The notes under the pieces were generated by a model that made no database searches, had not been told where the DNA came from, and saw only the letters and a list, made by a program, of their open reading frames with translations. From Actinorhabdospora filicis (lineage in GTDB: Bacteria > Actinomycetota > Actinomycetes > Mycobacteriales > Micromonosporaceae): a stretch of DNA of 64,000 nt. The DNA is taken from assembly GCF_030269765.1 (NCBI RefSeq), contig NZ_BSTX01000001.1, positions 248,001 through 312,000 of the forward strand, read 5' to 3'. Positions 1 to 8,727 of the stretch are shown piece after piece (positions within the stretch are counted from its first letter, which is position 1; each line of letters opens with the position of its first letter). A program made the translations under genes and the position numbers.

Positions 1-61
1 GAGAGGCTCATCTGGCACTACGGAGTTCGTCCAATGAAGACTTTTCCGGAGGGGAATCAAG

Positions 62-2242
62 ATGGGCAGATCGGTGACCACGAAGGCGGCACAGTGGAGT
101 GCGCGTCACCCGTGGTGGGCGATCGGGCTGTGGCTGGCGTTCGTCGTCGTGACGTTCATGCTGGGCAGCCGCGTGGAGACGAAGCAACTGGAGAACGGCG
201 GCGTCGGGGAGTCCCACCACGGCCGCGAGATCGCCAATGAGGGGAAGTTCGACGACCCCGACACCGACAACGTGCTGATCACGCCGACGGGGGCGTGGGA
301 CGAGGCGGCGGCGAAGTCGGCCGCCGAGGACGTCCTGGCGCGGTTGAAGAACCGCCCGGAGGTGGCCAAGGCGGAAGGGCCGGTGCCGTCGCGGGCGGCC
401 GAGGCGCTGCTGGTGCCGATCGAGTACAACGTGGTCCCCGACGGGGGTGAGAACCCGGTCCTGGCGCTGCGCCAGGTCGTCGCCGACGCCCAGGCGGCGC
501 ACCCGGACCTGCGCATGGAGCTGATCGGCAACGAGTCGATCGGCACCGCCATCGACGAGCTCGTCGACGGCGATCTCGGCCGGGCCGGGATGATCAGCCT
601 GCCGTTGACCCTGGTGATCCTGCTGCTGGCCTTCGGGGCGATCGTGGCCGCCGGTGTGCCGCTGCTGCTGGCCCTGTCGGCGGTGGCCTCGGCGATGGGC
701 CTGTGGGCGGTGGCCAGCCAGGTCGTGCCCGACCCGGGCAGCGCGATGCACGTGATCCTGCTGATCGGCATGGCCGTCGGCGTCGACTACTCGCTGTTCT
801 ACCTCAAGCGGGAGCGCGAGGAGCGCGCCAAGGGCCGCAAGCACCTGGACGCGGTGGCCATCGCCGCCGAGACCTCCGGCCGCTCGGTCGTGGTGTCGGG
901 CTTCGCGGTGATCGTGTCGATGGCGGGCCTCTACCTGGCCGGTGACCCCGTGTTCAACGGGCTCGGGACCGGCGCGATCATCGTGGTCGCGGTGGCGATG
1001 CTGGGCTCGCTCACGGTGCTCCCGGCGGTGCTGGCGAAACTGGGCCGCGCGGTGGACCGTCCCCGCGTCCCGTTCATCTGGCGCCTGACCAACCGCGCGC
1101 ACACCCCCGGGCACACGCCGAAGCTGTGGCCGACGCTGCTGAAGCCGGCGCTGCGCGCCCCCCGTACGACCCTGCTGCTTGCCCTGGCGGCGCTGGCCGC
1201 GCTGGCGGTGTTCGCCGTCGACCTCAACCCCAAGAACAGCGAGCTGGAGGACTTCCCGCCGGACATGCCGATGGTGCAGGCCTACGACCGGCTCACCACG
1301 GCGTTCCCCAGCGAGGGCCAGACGCACCTGATCGCGGTCAAGGCGCCCGCCGCGGAGGCCGCCGAGATCAAGGAGCAGCTGATCTCGCTGTCGGTGAAGG
1401 CGGGCGGCGACCCGCTGTTCTCGCCGGACGCCGAGCCGAAGATCCGCCAGTCGGCGAGCATGACCATCACGACCCTGGCGCTGCCGGTGCCCTTCGACTC
1501 CAGCCAGCCCGGCGCCGCCGAGTCGCTGGAGAAGCTGCGCAACGAGCTCATCCCCGCCACCGTGGGGACGATCGGTGACGCCGACGTGGCCGTGACCGGC
1601 GGCATCGCCTACGACATCGACTACGTGGCGCACCAGAAGACGGCGATGCCGCTGGTGATCGGGTTCGTCGTGCTGCTGACGTTCTTGATGATGATCTTCG
1701 CGTTCAAGTCGGTGGTCGTGGCGGCCGTGGCGGCGCTGCTGAACATGGTCTCGGCCGCGGCGGCCTTCGGGGTCCTGGTCCTGGTGTTCCAGAAGACCTG
1801 GGCGGAGAAGCTGCTGGACTTCCACTCCAACGGGCACGTGGTCACCTGGGTCCCGCTGTTCCTGTTCGTGATCCTGTTCGGGCTGTCCATGGACTACCAC
1901 GTGTTCGTCGTCAGCCGCATCCGCGAGGGCGTCGAGCGGGGCATGGAGACCCGTGAGGCCGTCGCCTACGGCATCACCCGCACCGCGGGCGTGGTGACGA
2001 GCGCGGCGGTGGTCATGGTCGCGGTGTTCGGGGTGTTCGCCACCCTGAGCATGAACGAGATGAAGCAGATCGGCGTGGGCCTGTCGGTGGCGATCCTCAT
2101 CGACGCCACGATCGTGCGGATCTTCCTGCTGCCGTCGCTGATGGCGCTGCTGGGCCGGGCGAACTGGTGGCCCTCGAAGCTCGGGCGGGCCGTCCCGTCC
2201 GAGGCGGAGCGCGAGCGCGAGCTGGTGACCGCCGGTCACTGA
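62..2242 (+). CDS. MMPL/RND-family membrane transporter
   Basis: A 726-residue inner-membrane protein of the MmpL branch of the RND superfamily, which exports lipids or drugs using the proton gradient. The architecture is the duplicated one: an N-terminal membrane helix near residues 17-37, a soluble loop, a block of helices, then the same plan repeated. Both helix blocks carry the paired Asp-Tyr signature expected for the proton relay (GVDYSLF near residue 242 and SMDYHVF near residue 611). The ATG is preceded by GGAGGGG at good spacing. It stands alone and is followed by a strong hairpin. The substrate cannot be read from the sequence; the protein is shorter than the ~950-residue mycobacterial lipid exporters. 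Confidence 0.93.
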   Translation: MGRSVTTKAAQWSARHPWWAIGLWLAFVVVTFMLGSRVETKQLENGGVGESHHGREIANEGKFDDPDTDNVLITPTGAWDEAAAKSAAEDVLARLKNRPEVAKAEGPVPSRAAEALLVPIEYNVVPDGGENPVLALRQVVADAQAAHPDLRMELIGNESIGTAIDELVDGDLGRAGMISLPLTLVILLLAFGAIVAAGVPLLLALSAVASAMGLWAVASQVVPDPGSAMHVILLIGMAVGVDYSLFYLKREREERAKGRKHLDAVAIAAETSGRSVVVSGFAVIVSMAGLYLAGDPVFNGLGTGAIIVVAVAMLGSLTVLPAVLAKLGRAVDRPRVPFIWRLTNRAHTPGHTPKLWPTLLKPALRAPRTTLLLALAALAALAVFAVDLNPKNSELEDFPPDMPMVQAYDRLTTAFPSEGQTHLIAVKAPAAEAAEIKEQLISLSVKAGGDPLFSPDAEPKIRQSASMTITTLALPVPFDSSQPGAAESLEKLRNELIPATVGTIGDADVAVTGGIAYDIDYVAHQKTAMPLVIGFVVLLTFLMMIFAFKSVVVAAVAALLNMVSAAAAFGVLVLVFQKTWAEKLLDFHSNGHVVTWVPLFLFVILFGLSMDYHVFVVSRIREGVERGMETREAVAYGITRTAGVVTSAAVVMVAVFGVFATLSMNEMKQIGVGLSVAILIDATIVRIFLLPSLMALLGRANWWPSKLGRAVPSEAERERELVTAGH

Positions 2243-2256
2243 CGCACATCTGACGA

Positions 2257-2284
2257 GGGCCGCCCGGCGCATGCCGGGCGGCCC
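2257..2284 (+). terminator. Intrinsic terminator after the MMPL gene
   Basis: A perfect 12-bp stem (GGGCCGCCCGGC) with a GCAT loop is followed by TTT. It begins 15 bp after the MMPL stop codon. Confidence 0.85.
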
Positions 2285-2356
2285 TTTCCGGTGAGCGGCG
2301 GCACCCCGGGGCTTAATGACGGGACGGGGCCCGGCGTCCGTGCCAGACTCCCGGCC

Positions 2357-3109
2357 ATGAGCTCATTCCCCACCCTGCACCGCCCCGACGTCTACCCGCG
2401 CTCCTCGGCCTACGACCCGGCCTGGGTCCTCGGGCTGGACATGGGCCCGCATCCGCTGTGGCTGCTGGAGCACCTCTGCCGCGAGCTGGACCTGCGACCC
2501 GGGATGCGCGTCCTGGACCTGGGCGCCGGCAAGGGCGCCACCTCGGTGTTCCTGGCCCGCGAGTTCGGCGTGGAGGTCTTCGCCGCCGACCTGTGGGTCG
2601 CCCCCGACAACGCCGCCGCCGTGCACGCCGCCGCCGGTGTCGCCGACCGCGTCCACGCCGTCCGCGCCGAGGCCCACGACCTGCCCTTCGCCAAGGACCA
2701 CTTCGACGCCATCATCAGCGTCGACGCCTTCGAGTACTTCGGGACCGCCGACGGCTACCTGCCCTACCTGGCGAAGTTCCTCAAGCCCGGCGGGCAGCTG
2801 GCCGTGGCCACGCCCGGCATGACCACCGAGATCCGCGAGCTCGGCGCCATCCCCGCGCACATCAAGAACTGCGTCGGGTGGGAGGCCATCGCCTGGCACA
2901 CCCCCGAGTGGTGGCGCTTCCAGTGGGAGATCACCGACCTGGTCACCGTCACCTCCGCCCGCCTCCAGCCCGACGGGTGGGCCGACTGGCTGCTGTGGGT
3001 CAAGGCCGTCGCCGAGCACACCGGCGCCCACTCCCCCGTGGTGGACATGCTGGAGGCCGATCAGGGCGAGTTCCTGTCCTTCACGCTGCTGACCGCCCGC
3101 AAGAACTGA
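2357..3109 (+). CDS. Class I SAM-dependent methyltransferase
   Basis: A 250-residue protein with the Rossmann-type methyltransferase core. The SAM-binding motif VLDLGAGKGATSV lies near residues 48-60, an acidic residue ends the next strand (FAADLW), and there is a DHFDAIISVDAF motif followed by FLKPGGQLAVATPG. This pattern fits small-molecule methyltransferases of the UbiE/cyclopropane-synthase-like group; the acceptor is unknown. An upstream in-frame GTG at 2291 would add 22 low-complexity residues. The ATG at 2357 gives the expected N-terminus and was preferred, although no strong ribosome-binding site precedes it. The preceding terminator separates it from the MMPL gene. Confidence 0.87.
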   Translation: MSSFPTLHRPDVYPRSSAYDPAWVLGLDMGPHPLWLLEHLCRELDLRPGMRVLDLGAGKGATSVFLAREFGVEVFAADLWVAPDNAAAVHAAAGVADRVHAVRAEAHDLPFAKDHFDAIISVDAFEYFGTADGYLPYLAKFLKPGGQLAVATPGMTTEIRELGAIPAHIKNCVGWEAIAWHTPEWWRFQWEITDLVTVTSARLQPDGWADWLLWVKAVAEHTGAHSPVVDMLEADQGEFLSFTLLTARKN

Positions 3110-3154
3110 TACCGCCGCTGGCCCGGCGCCGGTGGAGTCAATACGATTACCGGC

Positions 3155-3802
3155 GTGAACGGGACGGAGACGGGACGTGACGAGGCCGCCGGCGAGTCGG
3201 GCGCCGCGCGCGACGGACGCGTCGAGCGCGGCAACCAGACCCGCCGCCTCGTCATGCGCCGGGCGGCCGACATCGCCTCGGTGGAGGGCCTCGACGGGCT
3301 CACCATCGGGCGGCTGGCCACCGAGCTGTCGCTGAGCAAGAGCGGCGTCTTCGCCCTCTTCGGCTCCAAGGAGGAGCTGCAGCTGGCCACCGTCCGCGCC
3401 GCGCGCCGCATCTTCCTCGACCACGTGGCGTTCCCCGCCCTCGACGTCCCCGGGGGCCGCGAGCGGCTGCTGGCGCTGTGCCGCAACTGGCTGGCCTACT
3501 CCCGCGAGCGGGTCTTCCCCGGCGGGTGCTTCTTCTTCGCGGTGGCCGCCGAGTTCGACTCCCGGCCCGGCCCGGTGCGCGACGCGATCGTGGCCGCGCG
3601 CCTGGAGTGGGTGGCCTACATCGAGGACGGCGTGCGCGCGGCCACCGAGGCCGGTGAGCTGCCCGCCGGGACCGATCCCGGGCAGGTCGCCTTCGAGCTC
3701 ATCGCCCTGATGGAGGGCGCCAACGGCGAGTCGCTGCTGAGCGCCTCGCCGCTGGCCTACGAGCGGGCCGAGCGCGCGATCGCCCGCGTGCTGTCCGCCT
3801 GA
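3155..3802 (+). CDS. TetR/AcrR-family transcriptional regulator
   Basis: A 215-residue repressor-like protein with a GTG start. A basic, flexible N-terminus of about 30 residues precedes the helix-turn-helix (residues ~35-80, including GLTIGRLATELSLSKSGVFALFGSKEEL), which is the classical TetR recognition region. The C-terminal all-helical domain would bind an effector. It lies 45 bp after the methyltransferase, in the same direction. Its last 46 bases overlap the 3' end of the convergent hydrolase gene. The ligand and targets are unknown; the adjacent methyltransferase is a candidate co-transcribed partner. Confidence 0.88.
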   Translation: MNGTETGRDEAAGESGAARDGRVERGNQTRRLVMRRAADIASVEGLDGLTIGRLATELSLSKSGVFALFGSKEELQLATVRAARRIFLDHVAFPALDVPGGRERLLALCRNWLAYSRERVFPGGCFFFAVAAEFDSRPGPVRDAIVAARLEWVAYIEDGVRAATEAGELPAGTDPGQVAFELIALMEGANGESLLSASPLAYERAERAIARVLSA

Positions 3803-4638
3803 ACCGGGGACACGAAGTCCAGCACGGCCCGCACGACCCCCGGATCGGCCACGATCCGGTTGTGGCCGAGGCCCGTGGTGGTGATCAGGCCCGCGCCCAG
3901 GGCGTCGCGGACGCGGTGGGACTGGGTGACGGGGACGAACGCGTCGTCCCCGTCGTGCACCAGCAGCGCGGGCAGGTCCAGCTCGTGCGGGCGGTGCGTC
4001 ACCGAGAAGCGCCGCCAGATGTCGGGCTCGGCGGGGAACAGGTGCGTCTCGATGCGCTCCCGCAGCGCCTCCAGCACCGCCGGGCGCAGCCGCAGTCCGG
4101 CGCCGAAGGCCTGCAGGAGGTAGCCGAACTCGCCGATGCCGCTGATGCCGGCGAAGCGCGCCGGTGGCAGGTCCCGCAGCGCGAACAGGCTCGCGGTGAC
4201 GCCGAAGGAGTGGGCGATGACGGCGGCGAAGTCGCCGTGGGCGGCGTGCAGGCGGGTGATGATCTCGCGGTACTGGAGGATCGTCATCGACCGGCCGCCG
4301 GAGGCGCCGTGGCCGGGCGCGTCGAAGGTCAGCACGGTGTGCCCGCGCGCCACCAGCTCCGGGACGTAGTGGGCGGCCCGTGAGCCGCGCGAGCGCCAGC
4401 CGTGCACGAACAGCACCGGGGTCCCGCTCGCGCCCCAGCGGTAGGTGCGGACGGGGACGCCGTCCAGGTCCAGCTCGCCGGTGACGGCGGTGGCGAGGAC
4501 CTCCGCCTCGCCCTCGCGGATCGCGGCGCGCGGCCCGGACAGGCGGAACAGGTCGTAGGCCACGCGCCCGGCGAGGCCGCGGTGGAGGCGGGAGAGGGCG
4601 TTGAGGGCGATGCCCGCGAGGGCGACGGTCGGGCTCAT
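3757..4638 (-). CDS. Alpha/beta-hydrolase fold protein
   Basis: A 293-residue hydrolase with the full catalytic layout: HGWRSRGS oxyanion region after FVHGW, nucleophile serine in AHSFGV, acid in HDGDDAFVP and histidine in GLGHNRIV. The chosen ATG is preceded by GGAGC; the in-frame start nine codons upstream lacks one. The gene follows a TetR gene by 63 bp on the same strand, so the two probably form an operon in which the regulator controls the hydrolase. The 3' end overlaps the convergent TetR gene by 46 bp. The substrate (ester, lactone or acyl thioester) cannot be told from sequence. Confidence 0.88.
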   Translation of the reverse strand: MSPTVALAGIALNALSRLHRGLAGRVAYDLFRLSGPRAAIREGEAEVLATAVTGELDLDGVPVRTYRWGASGTPVLFVHGWRSRGSRAAHYVPELVARGHTVLTFDAPGHGASGGRSMTILQYREIITRLHAAHGDFAAVIAHSFGVTASLFALRDLPPARFAGISGIGEFGYLLQAFGAGLRLRPAVLEALRERIETHLFPAEPDIWRRFSVTHRPHELDLPALLVHDGDDAFVPVTQSHRVRDALGAGLITTTGLGHNRIVADPGVVRAVLDFVSPVQADSTRAIARSARS

Positions 4639-4682
4639 CGGATGCTCCGGGGGTGGTCGCGACACGACCCCGGAATATTAGC

Positions 4683-4694
4683 ACGATCGTTCGT
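4683..4694. promoter_or_regulatory. Possible TetR operator between regulator and hydrolase
   Basis: The palindrome ACGATCGT sits in an otherwise AT-richer 63-bp gap, followed by TCGT that partly repeats the half-site. It lies 45 bp upstream of the hydrolase start. Its size and position fit a TetR-type operator, but it is short. Confidence 0.35.
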
Positions 4695-4701
4695 CTAGTT
4701 T

Positions 4702-5256
4702 TTATGTGCGGAGTCCGTCGAAGACGATCCGCAGGACGCCCTCCTGCAACCCCGGCTCCCACCCCGCCGCCACCGCCGCGCGGCACACCCCCAGCAGCAG
4801 CGCCAGCACCTCCGGCGCGCCCACGTCCTCCCGGACCGCGCCCTCGCGCTGCGCCCGCACCAGCAGGGCCTCGATCGCGTCCCGCCAGGCGTGGATCGGC
4901 CGGTCGGTGCTGAGCCCGGCGGCGTCGCCGAGCAGGTCCACGATGGTCTTCTTCGCCGCCGCCTGCTCCACCATGCCCGCGAAGAAGGTGAAGAAGGCCG
5001 CCTCCGGGTCCCCGGTCGCCAGGAGCTCCTGGGTCTGCTCGGCCAGCCGCTGCACGCTCGCGGTGACGATGGCGCGCAGCAGGTCCTCCTTGGTCGGGAA
5101 GTGCCGGAATACCGTGCCGATGCCCACCCCGGCCAGCCGGGCGACCTCTTCGGTGGAGGCCCCGGCGCCCTTCTCGGTGAAGACCGCCTCCGCCGCGTCA
5201 AGGATGCGGACCCGGTTGCGGCGGGCGTCGGCGCGCATCGGCCTGTCCGGTGTCAT
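4702..5256 (-). CDS. TetR-family transcriptional regulator
   Basis: A 184-residue protein. The N-terminal helix-turn-helix (residues ~10-55) reads RILDAAEAVFTEKGAGAS followed by EEVARLAGVGIGTVFRHFPTKEDLL, a near-canonical TetR domain. The C-terminal half carries alternating hydrophobic helices typical of the ligand-binding, dimerising domain. The ATG chosen is preceded by GGAGGT, a strong ribosome-binding site that decides it over a start 17 codons upstream. It heads a likely two-gene unit with the hydrolase. Confidence 0.9.
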   Translation of the reverse strand: MTPDRPMRADARRNRVRILDAAEAVFTEKGAGASTEEVARLAGVGIGTVFRHFPTKEDLLRAIVTASVQRLAEQTQELLATGDPEAAFFTFFAGMVEQAAAKKTIVDLLGDAAGLSTDRPIHAWRDAIEALLVRAQREGAVREDVGAPEVLALLLGVCRAAVAAGWEPGLQEGVLRIVFDGLRT

Positions 5257-5430
5257 ATGAGGACCTCCAGGAGGGGGCTGGCACGGTCGGGCACACGACT
5301 GCCTCACAGTCTGCTGTTCCCCGGGGACGCCCCGCTATGCAGGATCCGACAGCCTCGCGTCCCCTTTCACCCGGACGATGGAACGTTCTCGCAGGCAGCG
5401 GCGCTCTTGACCGGCCGCCTGTCGGGAGTC

Positions 5431-5486
5431 CGTCATCGGACCAGAAGCAGAGTCGTCATCGGACCGGGGACAGAGTCGTCACCGGA
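5431..5486. repeat. Three short direct repeats at the 3' end of dnaE2
   Basis: Three copies of CGTCATCGGACC (the last degenerate, CGTCACCGGA) are spaced exactly 23 bp apart. The third overlaps the dnaE2 stop codon. Confidence 0.5.
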
Positions 5487-8400
5487 AGTCGCGCGAGGGC
5501 CCCGGCCGCAGCGACAGGGGCAGCTCCTCCAGGAGATCGGCGACGAGGTTGGTGACCACGCCCTCGGCGTCGTCGCCCTCGACGCGCCCGGTGCGCTTCT
5601 TCTCCACCCGGCCCCGCACGACCACCGCCACGGCGGTGCGGGCCAGCGTCCGCTGCCGCGCCCACAGGCCCGGCGAGCACACCACGTTCAGGATGCCGGT
5701 CTCGTCCTCCAGGCTCAGGAAGGTCACGCCCCCGGCGGTGGCCGGCCGCTGCCGGTGGGTGATGAGCCCGGCGACGCGCACTCGGGTCCCGTCCGCCACG
5801 GCCGGGGCGTCGGCGACGCGCACGACCCCGCGCGCGTCCAGGTCCGCGCGCGCGAAGGCCACCGGGTGGTCGTCCGGGGAGACGCCGGTCGCCCAGAAGT
5901 CGGCCCCGGCGAGCTCGACCTGCGTCATGACCGGCAGCGGCGGCGCGACCAGGCCGGTGCTCACGCCGGGGAGGGTGTCCTCGCGCTCGCGGGCGGCGGC
6001 CCCGGCGGCCCACAGGGCCTCGCGGCGGCCCAGGCCGAAGCAGGCGAAGGCCCCGGCGACGGCGAGGGCCTCCATCTGCGCGGTGGACGGGCCGGCGCGG
6101 CGGGCCAGGCCGGCGGGTCCGTCGTAGGGCTGACCGGCGGCGATCCGCCCGGCCAGGTCCCCGCCGATCGAGCGGACCGCCGACAGGCCCAGCCGGATCG
6201 CCGGCTGCGGGACCGGCCGCGCGGTGATCTCGGCCAGGCTCCCCGCCGGGTCGAAGGACGGCTCCTCTTGCCCCGGCACGTCCTCAAGGGACGCGTCGGC
6301 GTCGCTCAGGTTCACGTCCGGCCGCAGCACGGTGATCCCGTGCCTGCGGGCGTCGGCGATGAGGCTGTTGGGGCTGTAGAAACCCATCGGCTGCGAGTTG
6401 AGCAGGGACGCGGTGAACGCCGCCGGGAAGTGCCGCTTCAGCCACGCGCTGGAGTAGACGATGTGGGCGAAGCTGATGGCGTGGCTCTCCGGGAAGCCGA
6501 AGTCGGAGAAGGCCTTCAGGCGCTGGTAGATCTCATCGGCCTGCGCGTCGGTCACCCCGTTGGCCGACATCCCCGCGTAAAGCCGCGCCTTGAGCGCCAG
6601 CATCCGCTCCTCGGAGCGCTTCGACCCCATCGCCCGGCGCAGCTCGTCGGCCTGGCCCGCGTCGAAACCCGCGATGTCGATGGCGATCTGCATCAACTGC
6701 TCCTGGAACAACGGCACCCCGAGGGTCTTGCCGAGCGTGTCGTGCAGCTTGGGGTGGGTGGCGCGCTTCCAGACGTCCCGCGGGTCGTGCCCGGCGCGCA
6801 TGCGCTCCCGGCGCTCCAGGTACGGGTGCACCGAGCCGCCCTGGATGGGCCCGGGGCGGATGAGGGCGACCTCGATGGCCAGGTCGTAGAAGTTCTCCGG
6901 TTTCAGCCGGGGCAGCGTCGACATCTGGGCGCGCGACTCGACCTGGAAGACGCCCACGGTGTCGGCGGCGCGCAGCATCGCGAAGGTCGCCGGGTCGTCC
7001 TTGGGCAGCCTCGCCAGGTCCACGTGGACGCCGTGGTGCGCGGCGATCAGCTCGACGCACTTGCGCAGCGCGGTGAGCATGCCCAGTCCCAGCAGGTCGA
7101 ACTTGACCAGCCCGGCCGAGGCGCAGTCGTCCTTGTCCCACTGGAGGACCGTCCGGTTCGGCATGGTCGCCGGTTCCACCGGGCACACCTGTGCGATGGG
7201 CCGGTCGCAGATGACCATGCCGCCGGGATGGATGCCCAGGTGGCGCGGGAAGCGGCGGATGCGGTCGGCGAGCTCGGCGACGTCGTCCGGCAGCCCCTCG
7301 GCCTCGTTCTCGGCCGCGCCCCCGTACCGGTCGAGCTGCTTGGACCAGCCCTCCGCGGTCTCCGGTGAGTGCCCGAGGGCCTTGGCGACGTCGCGGACCG
7401 CCGAGCGCGGCCGGTAGGAGATCACGTTGGCCACCATCGCCGCGTGGTCGCGCCCGTAGTGGCCGTAGACGTACTGGATGACCTCCTCGCGGCGGTCGGA
7501 CTCGATGTCGACGTCGATGTCGGGGTGGCCGTCGCGCGCGGGCGACAGGAACCGCTCGAACAGCAGCCCGTACTCCACGGCGTCCACGTTGGTGATGCCC
7601 AGGGCGTAGCAGACGGCGGAGTTGGCCGCCGATCCCCGGCCCTGGCAGTAGATGCCGTTCTTCCGGCAGAAGGCGGCGATGTCGTCGACGATGAGGAAGT
7701 ACCCGGGGAAGCCCATGTCGTCGATGACGGCGAGTTCCTTGTCGATGACGGCGTAGGCGCGTGCGCTGCGCGGGTTGTCCCGGTGCCCGTAGCGGAGGCG
7801 GGCGCCCTCCTCCACCCGGTGCCGCAGCCACGACATCTCGGTGTGCCCGCCGGGCGCGAAGTGCGGCAGGCGCGGGGCGATGAGGTCCAGGCTGAAGGCG
7901 CACTCGGCGGCGAAGGCGGCCGCGTTGGCCACCGCCTCCCGGTGCTCGCCGAAGCGGGCCAGCATCTCCCCCGCGCCGCGCAGGTGCGCCGAGGCGGCGG
8001 CGGGCAGGTACCCGTCGACGCGGTCGAGGGTGCGGCGGGCGCGGATCGCGGCGAGGGTCGCGGCCACCGGCTGCCGGGAGGGCGAGGCGTAGTGCACGTT
8101 GTTGGTGGCGACGGTGGGGACGCGGTACCGCGCGGCGAGCCCGGCGAGGGCGTCCAGGCGCTCGTCGTCGCCGGGCAGGTCGTGGTGGATGAGCTCGACG
8201 GCGACGTTGCCGCGCCCGAAAAGCGCGATCAGCCGGTCCAGTTCGGTCCCCGCGGAGGCCTCGCCGCCGGAGCCGAGCGCGGCGGGCAGGAAGCCCTTGC
8301 GGCAGCCGGTGAGGACCAGCCAGTGCCCGCCGGAGGCCGCGCCGAGGGCGTCCAGGTCGTAGACGGGACGGCCCTTCTCGCCCAGCCTGTAGGCCTCGGT

Positions 8401-8727
8401 GATGGCGGTGGACAGGCGCGCGTAGCCCTCGGGGTCGCGGGCCAGGACCAGCAGGTGGCGGCCCGCCGGGTCGGCGACGCCGCTCTGCCGGGCGGGCAGG
8501 TCGAAGCTCAGCTCGGAGCCGAAGACGGTGGGCAGGCCGGTGCCGCGCGCGGCCTCGGCGAACTGCACGACGCCGTACATGCCGTCGTGGTCGGTGACGG
8601 CCATGCCGGACAGGCCCAGCCGGACGGCCTCCTCGACCAGCTCCGCGGGTGAGGCGGCGCCGTCGAGGAAGCTGTAGTGGGTGTGGCAGTGCAACTCCGC
8701 GTACTCGAAGCCCGTGTGGTCAGTCAT
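5479..8727 (-). CDS. dnaE2: Error-prone DNA polymerase III alpha, DnaE2
   Basis: A 1082-residue C-family polymerase of the DnaE2/ImuC type, the translesion polymerase of the SOS mutasome. The PHP domain starts at the N-terminus (ELHCHTHYSFLDGA and AVTDHDGM). The polymerase core contains the catalytic carboxylate motif HPDIDVDIESDRR and the finger region IQYVYGHYGRDHAAM. A helix-hairpin-helix region and a C-terminal OB-fold follow (GLITHRQRPATAGGVTFLSLED). At about 1080 residues it matches DnaE2 and is shorter than replicative DnaE1. Its start overlaps the imuB stop by 8 bp, so the two are translationally coupled. Upstream LexA boxes suggest DNA-damage induction. Confidence 0.95.
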   Translation of the reverse strand: MTDHTGFEYAELHCHTHYSFLDGAASPAELVEEAVRLGLSGMAVTDHDGMYGVVQFAEAARGTGLPTVFGSELSFDLPARQSGVADPAGRHLLVLARDPEGYARLSTAITEAYRLGEKGRPVYDLDALGAASGGHWLVLTGCRKGFLPAALGSGGEASAGTELDRLIALFGRGNVAVELIHHDLPGDDERLDALAGLAARYRVPTVATNNVHYASPSRQPVAATLAAIRARRTLDRVDGYLPAAASAHLRGAGEMLARFGEHREAVANAAAFAAECAFSLDLIAPRLPHFAPGGHTEMSWLRHRVEEGARLRYGHRDNPRSARAYAVIDKELAVIDDMGFPGYFLIVDDIAAFCRKNGIYCQGRGSAANSAVCYALGITNVDAVEYGLLFERFLSPARDGHPDIDVDIESDRREEVIQYVYGHYGRDHAAMVANVISYRPRSAVRDVAKALGHSPETAEGWSKQLDRYGGAAENEAEGLPDDVAELADRIRRFPRHLGIHPGGMVICDRPIAQVCPVEPATMPNRTVLQWDKDDCASAGLVKFDLLGLGMLTALRKCVELIAAHHGVHVDLARLPKDDPATFAMLRAADTVGVFQVESRAQMSTLPRLKPENFYDLAIEVALIRPGPIQGGSVHPYLERRERMRAGHDPRDVWKRATHPKLHDTLGKTLGVPLFQEQLMQIAIDIAGFDAGQADELRRAMGSKRSEERMLALKARLYAGMSANGVTDAQADEIYQRLKAFSDFGFPESHAISFAHIVYSSAWLKRHFPAAFTASLLNSQPMGFYSPNSLIADARRHGITVLRPDVNLSDADASLEDVPGQEEPSFDPAGSLAEITARPVPQPAIRLGLSAVRSIGGDLAGRIAAGQPYDGPAGLARRAGPSTAQMEALAVAGAFACFGLGRREALWAAGAAAREREDTLPGVSTGLVAPPLPVMTQVELAGADFWATGVSPDDHPVAFARADLDARGVVRVADAPAVADGTRVRVAGLITHRQRPATAGGVTFLSLEDETGILNVVCSPGLWARQRTLARTAVAVVVRGRVEKKRTGRVEGDDAEGVVTNLVADLLEELPLSLRPGPSRDFR

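Noticed and set aside
8..2272. Very long open frames opposite the MMPL gene and others
   Set aside because: Antisense frames stay open because of GC content; they are His/Arg/Asp-rich and match no protein family, while the sense frames do.
5376..5390. GAACGTTC near the 3' end of dnaE2 as an SOS box
   Set aside because: The halves are adjacent, without the required four-base spacer, so it does not fit the LexA site.
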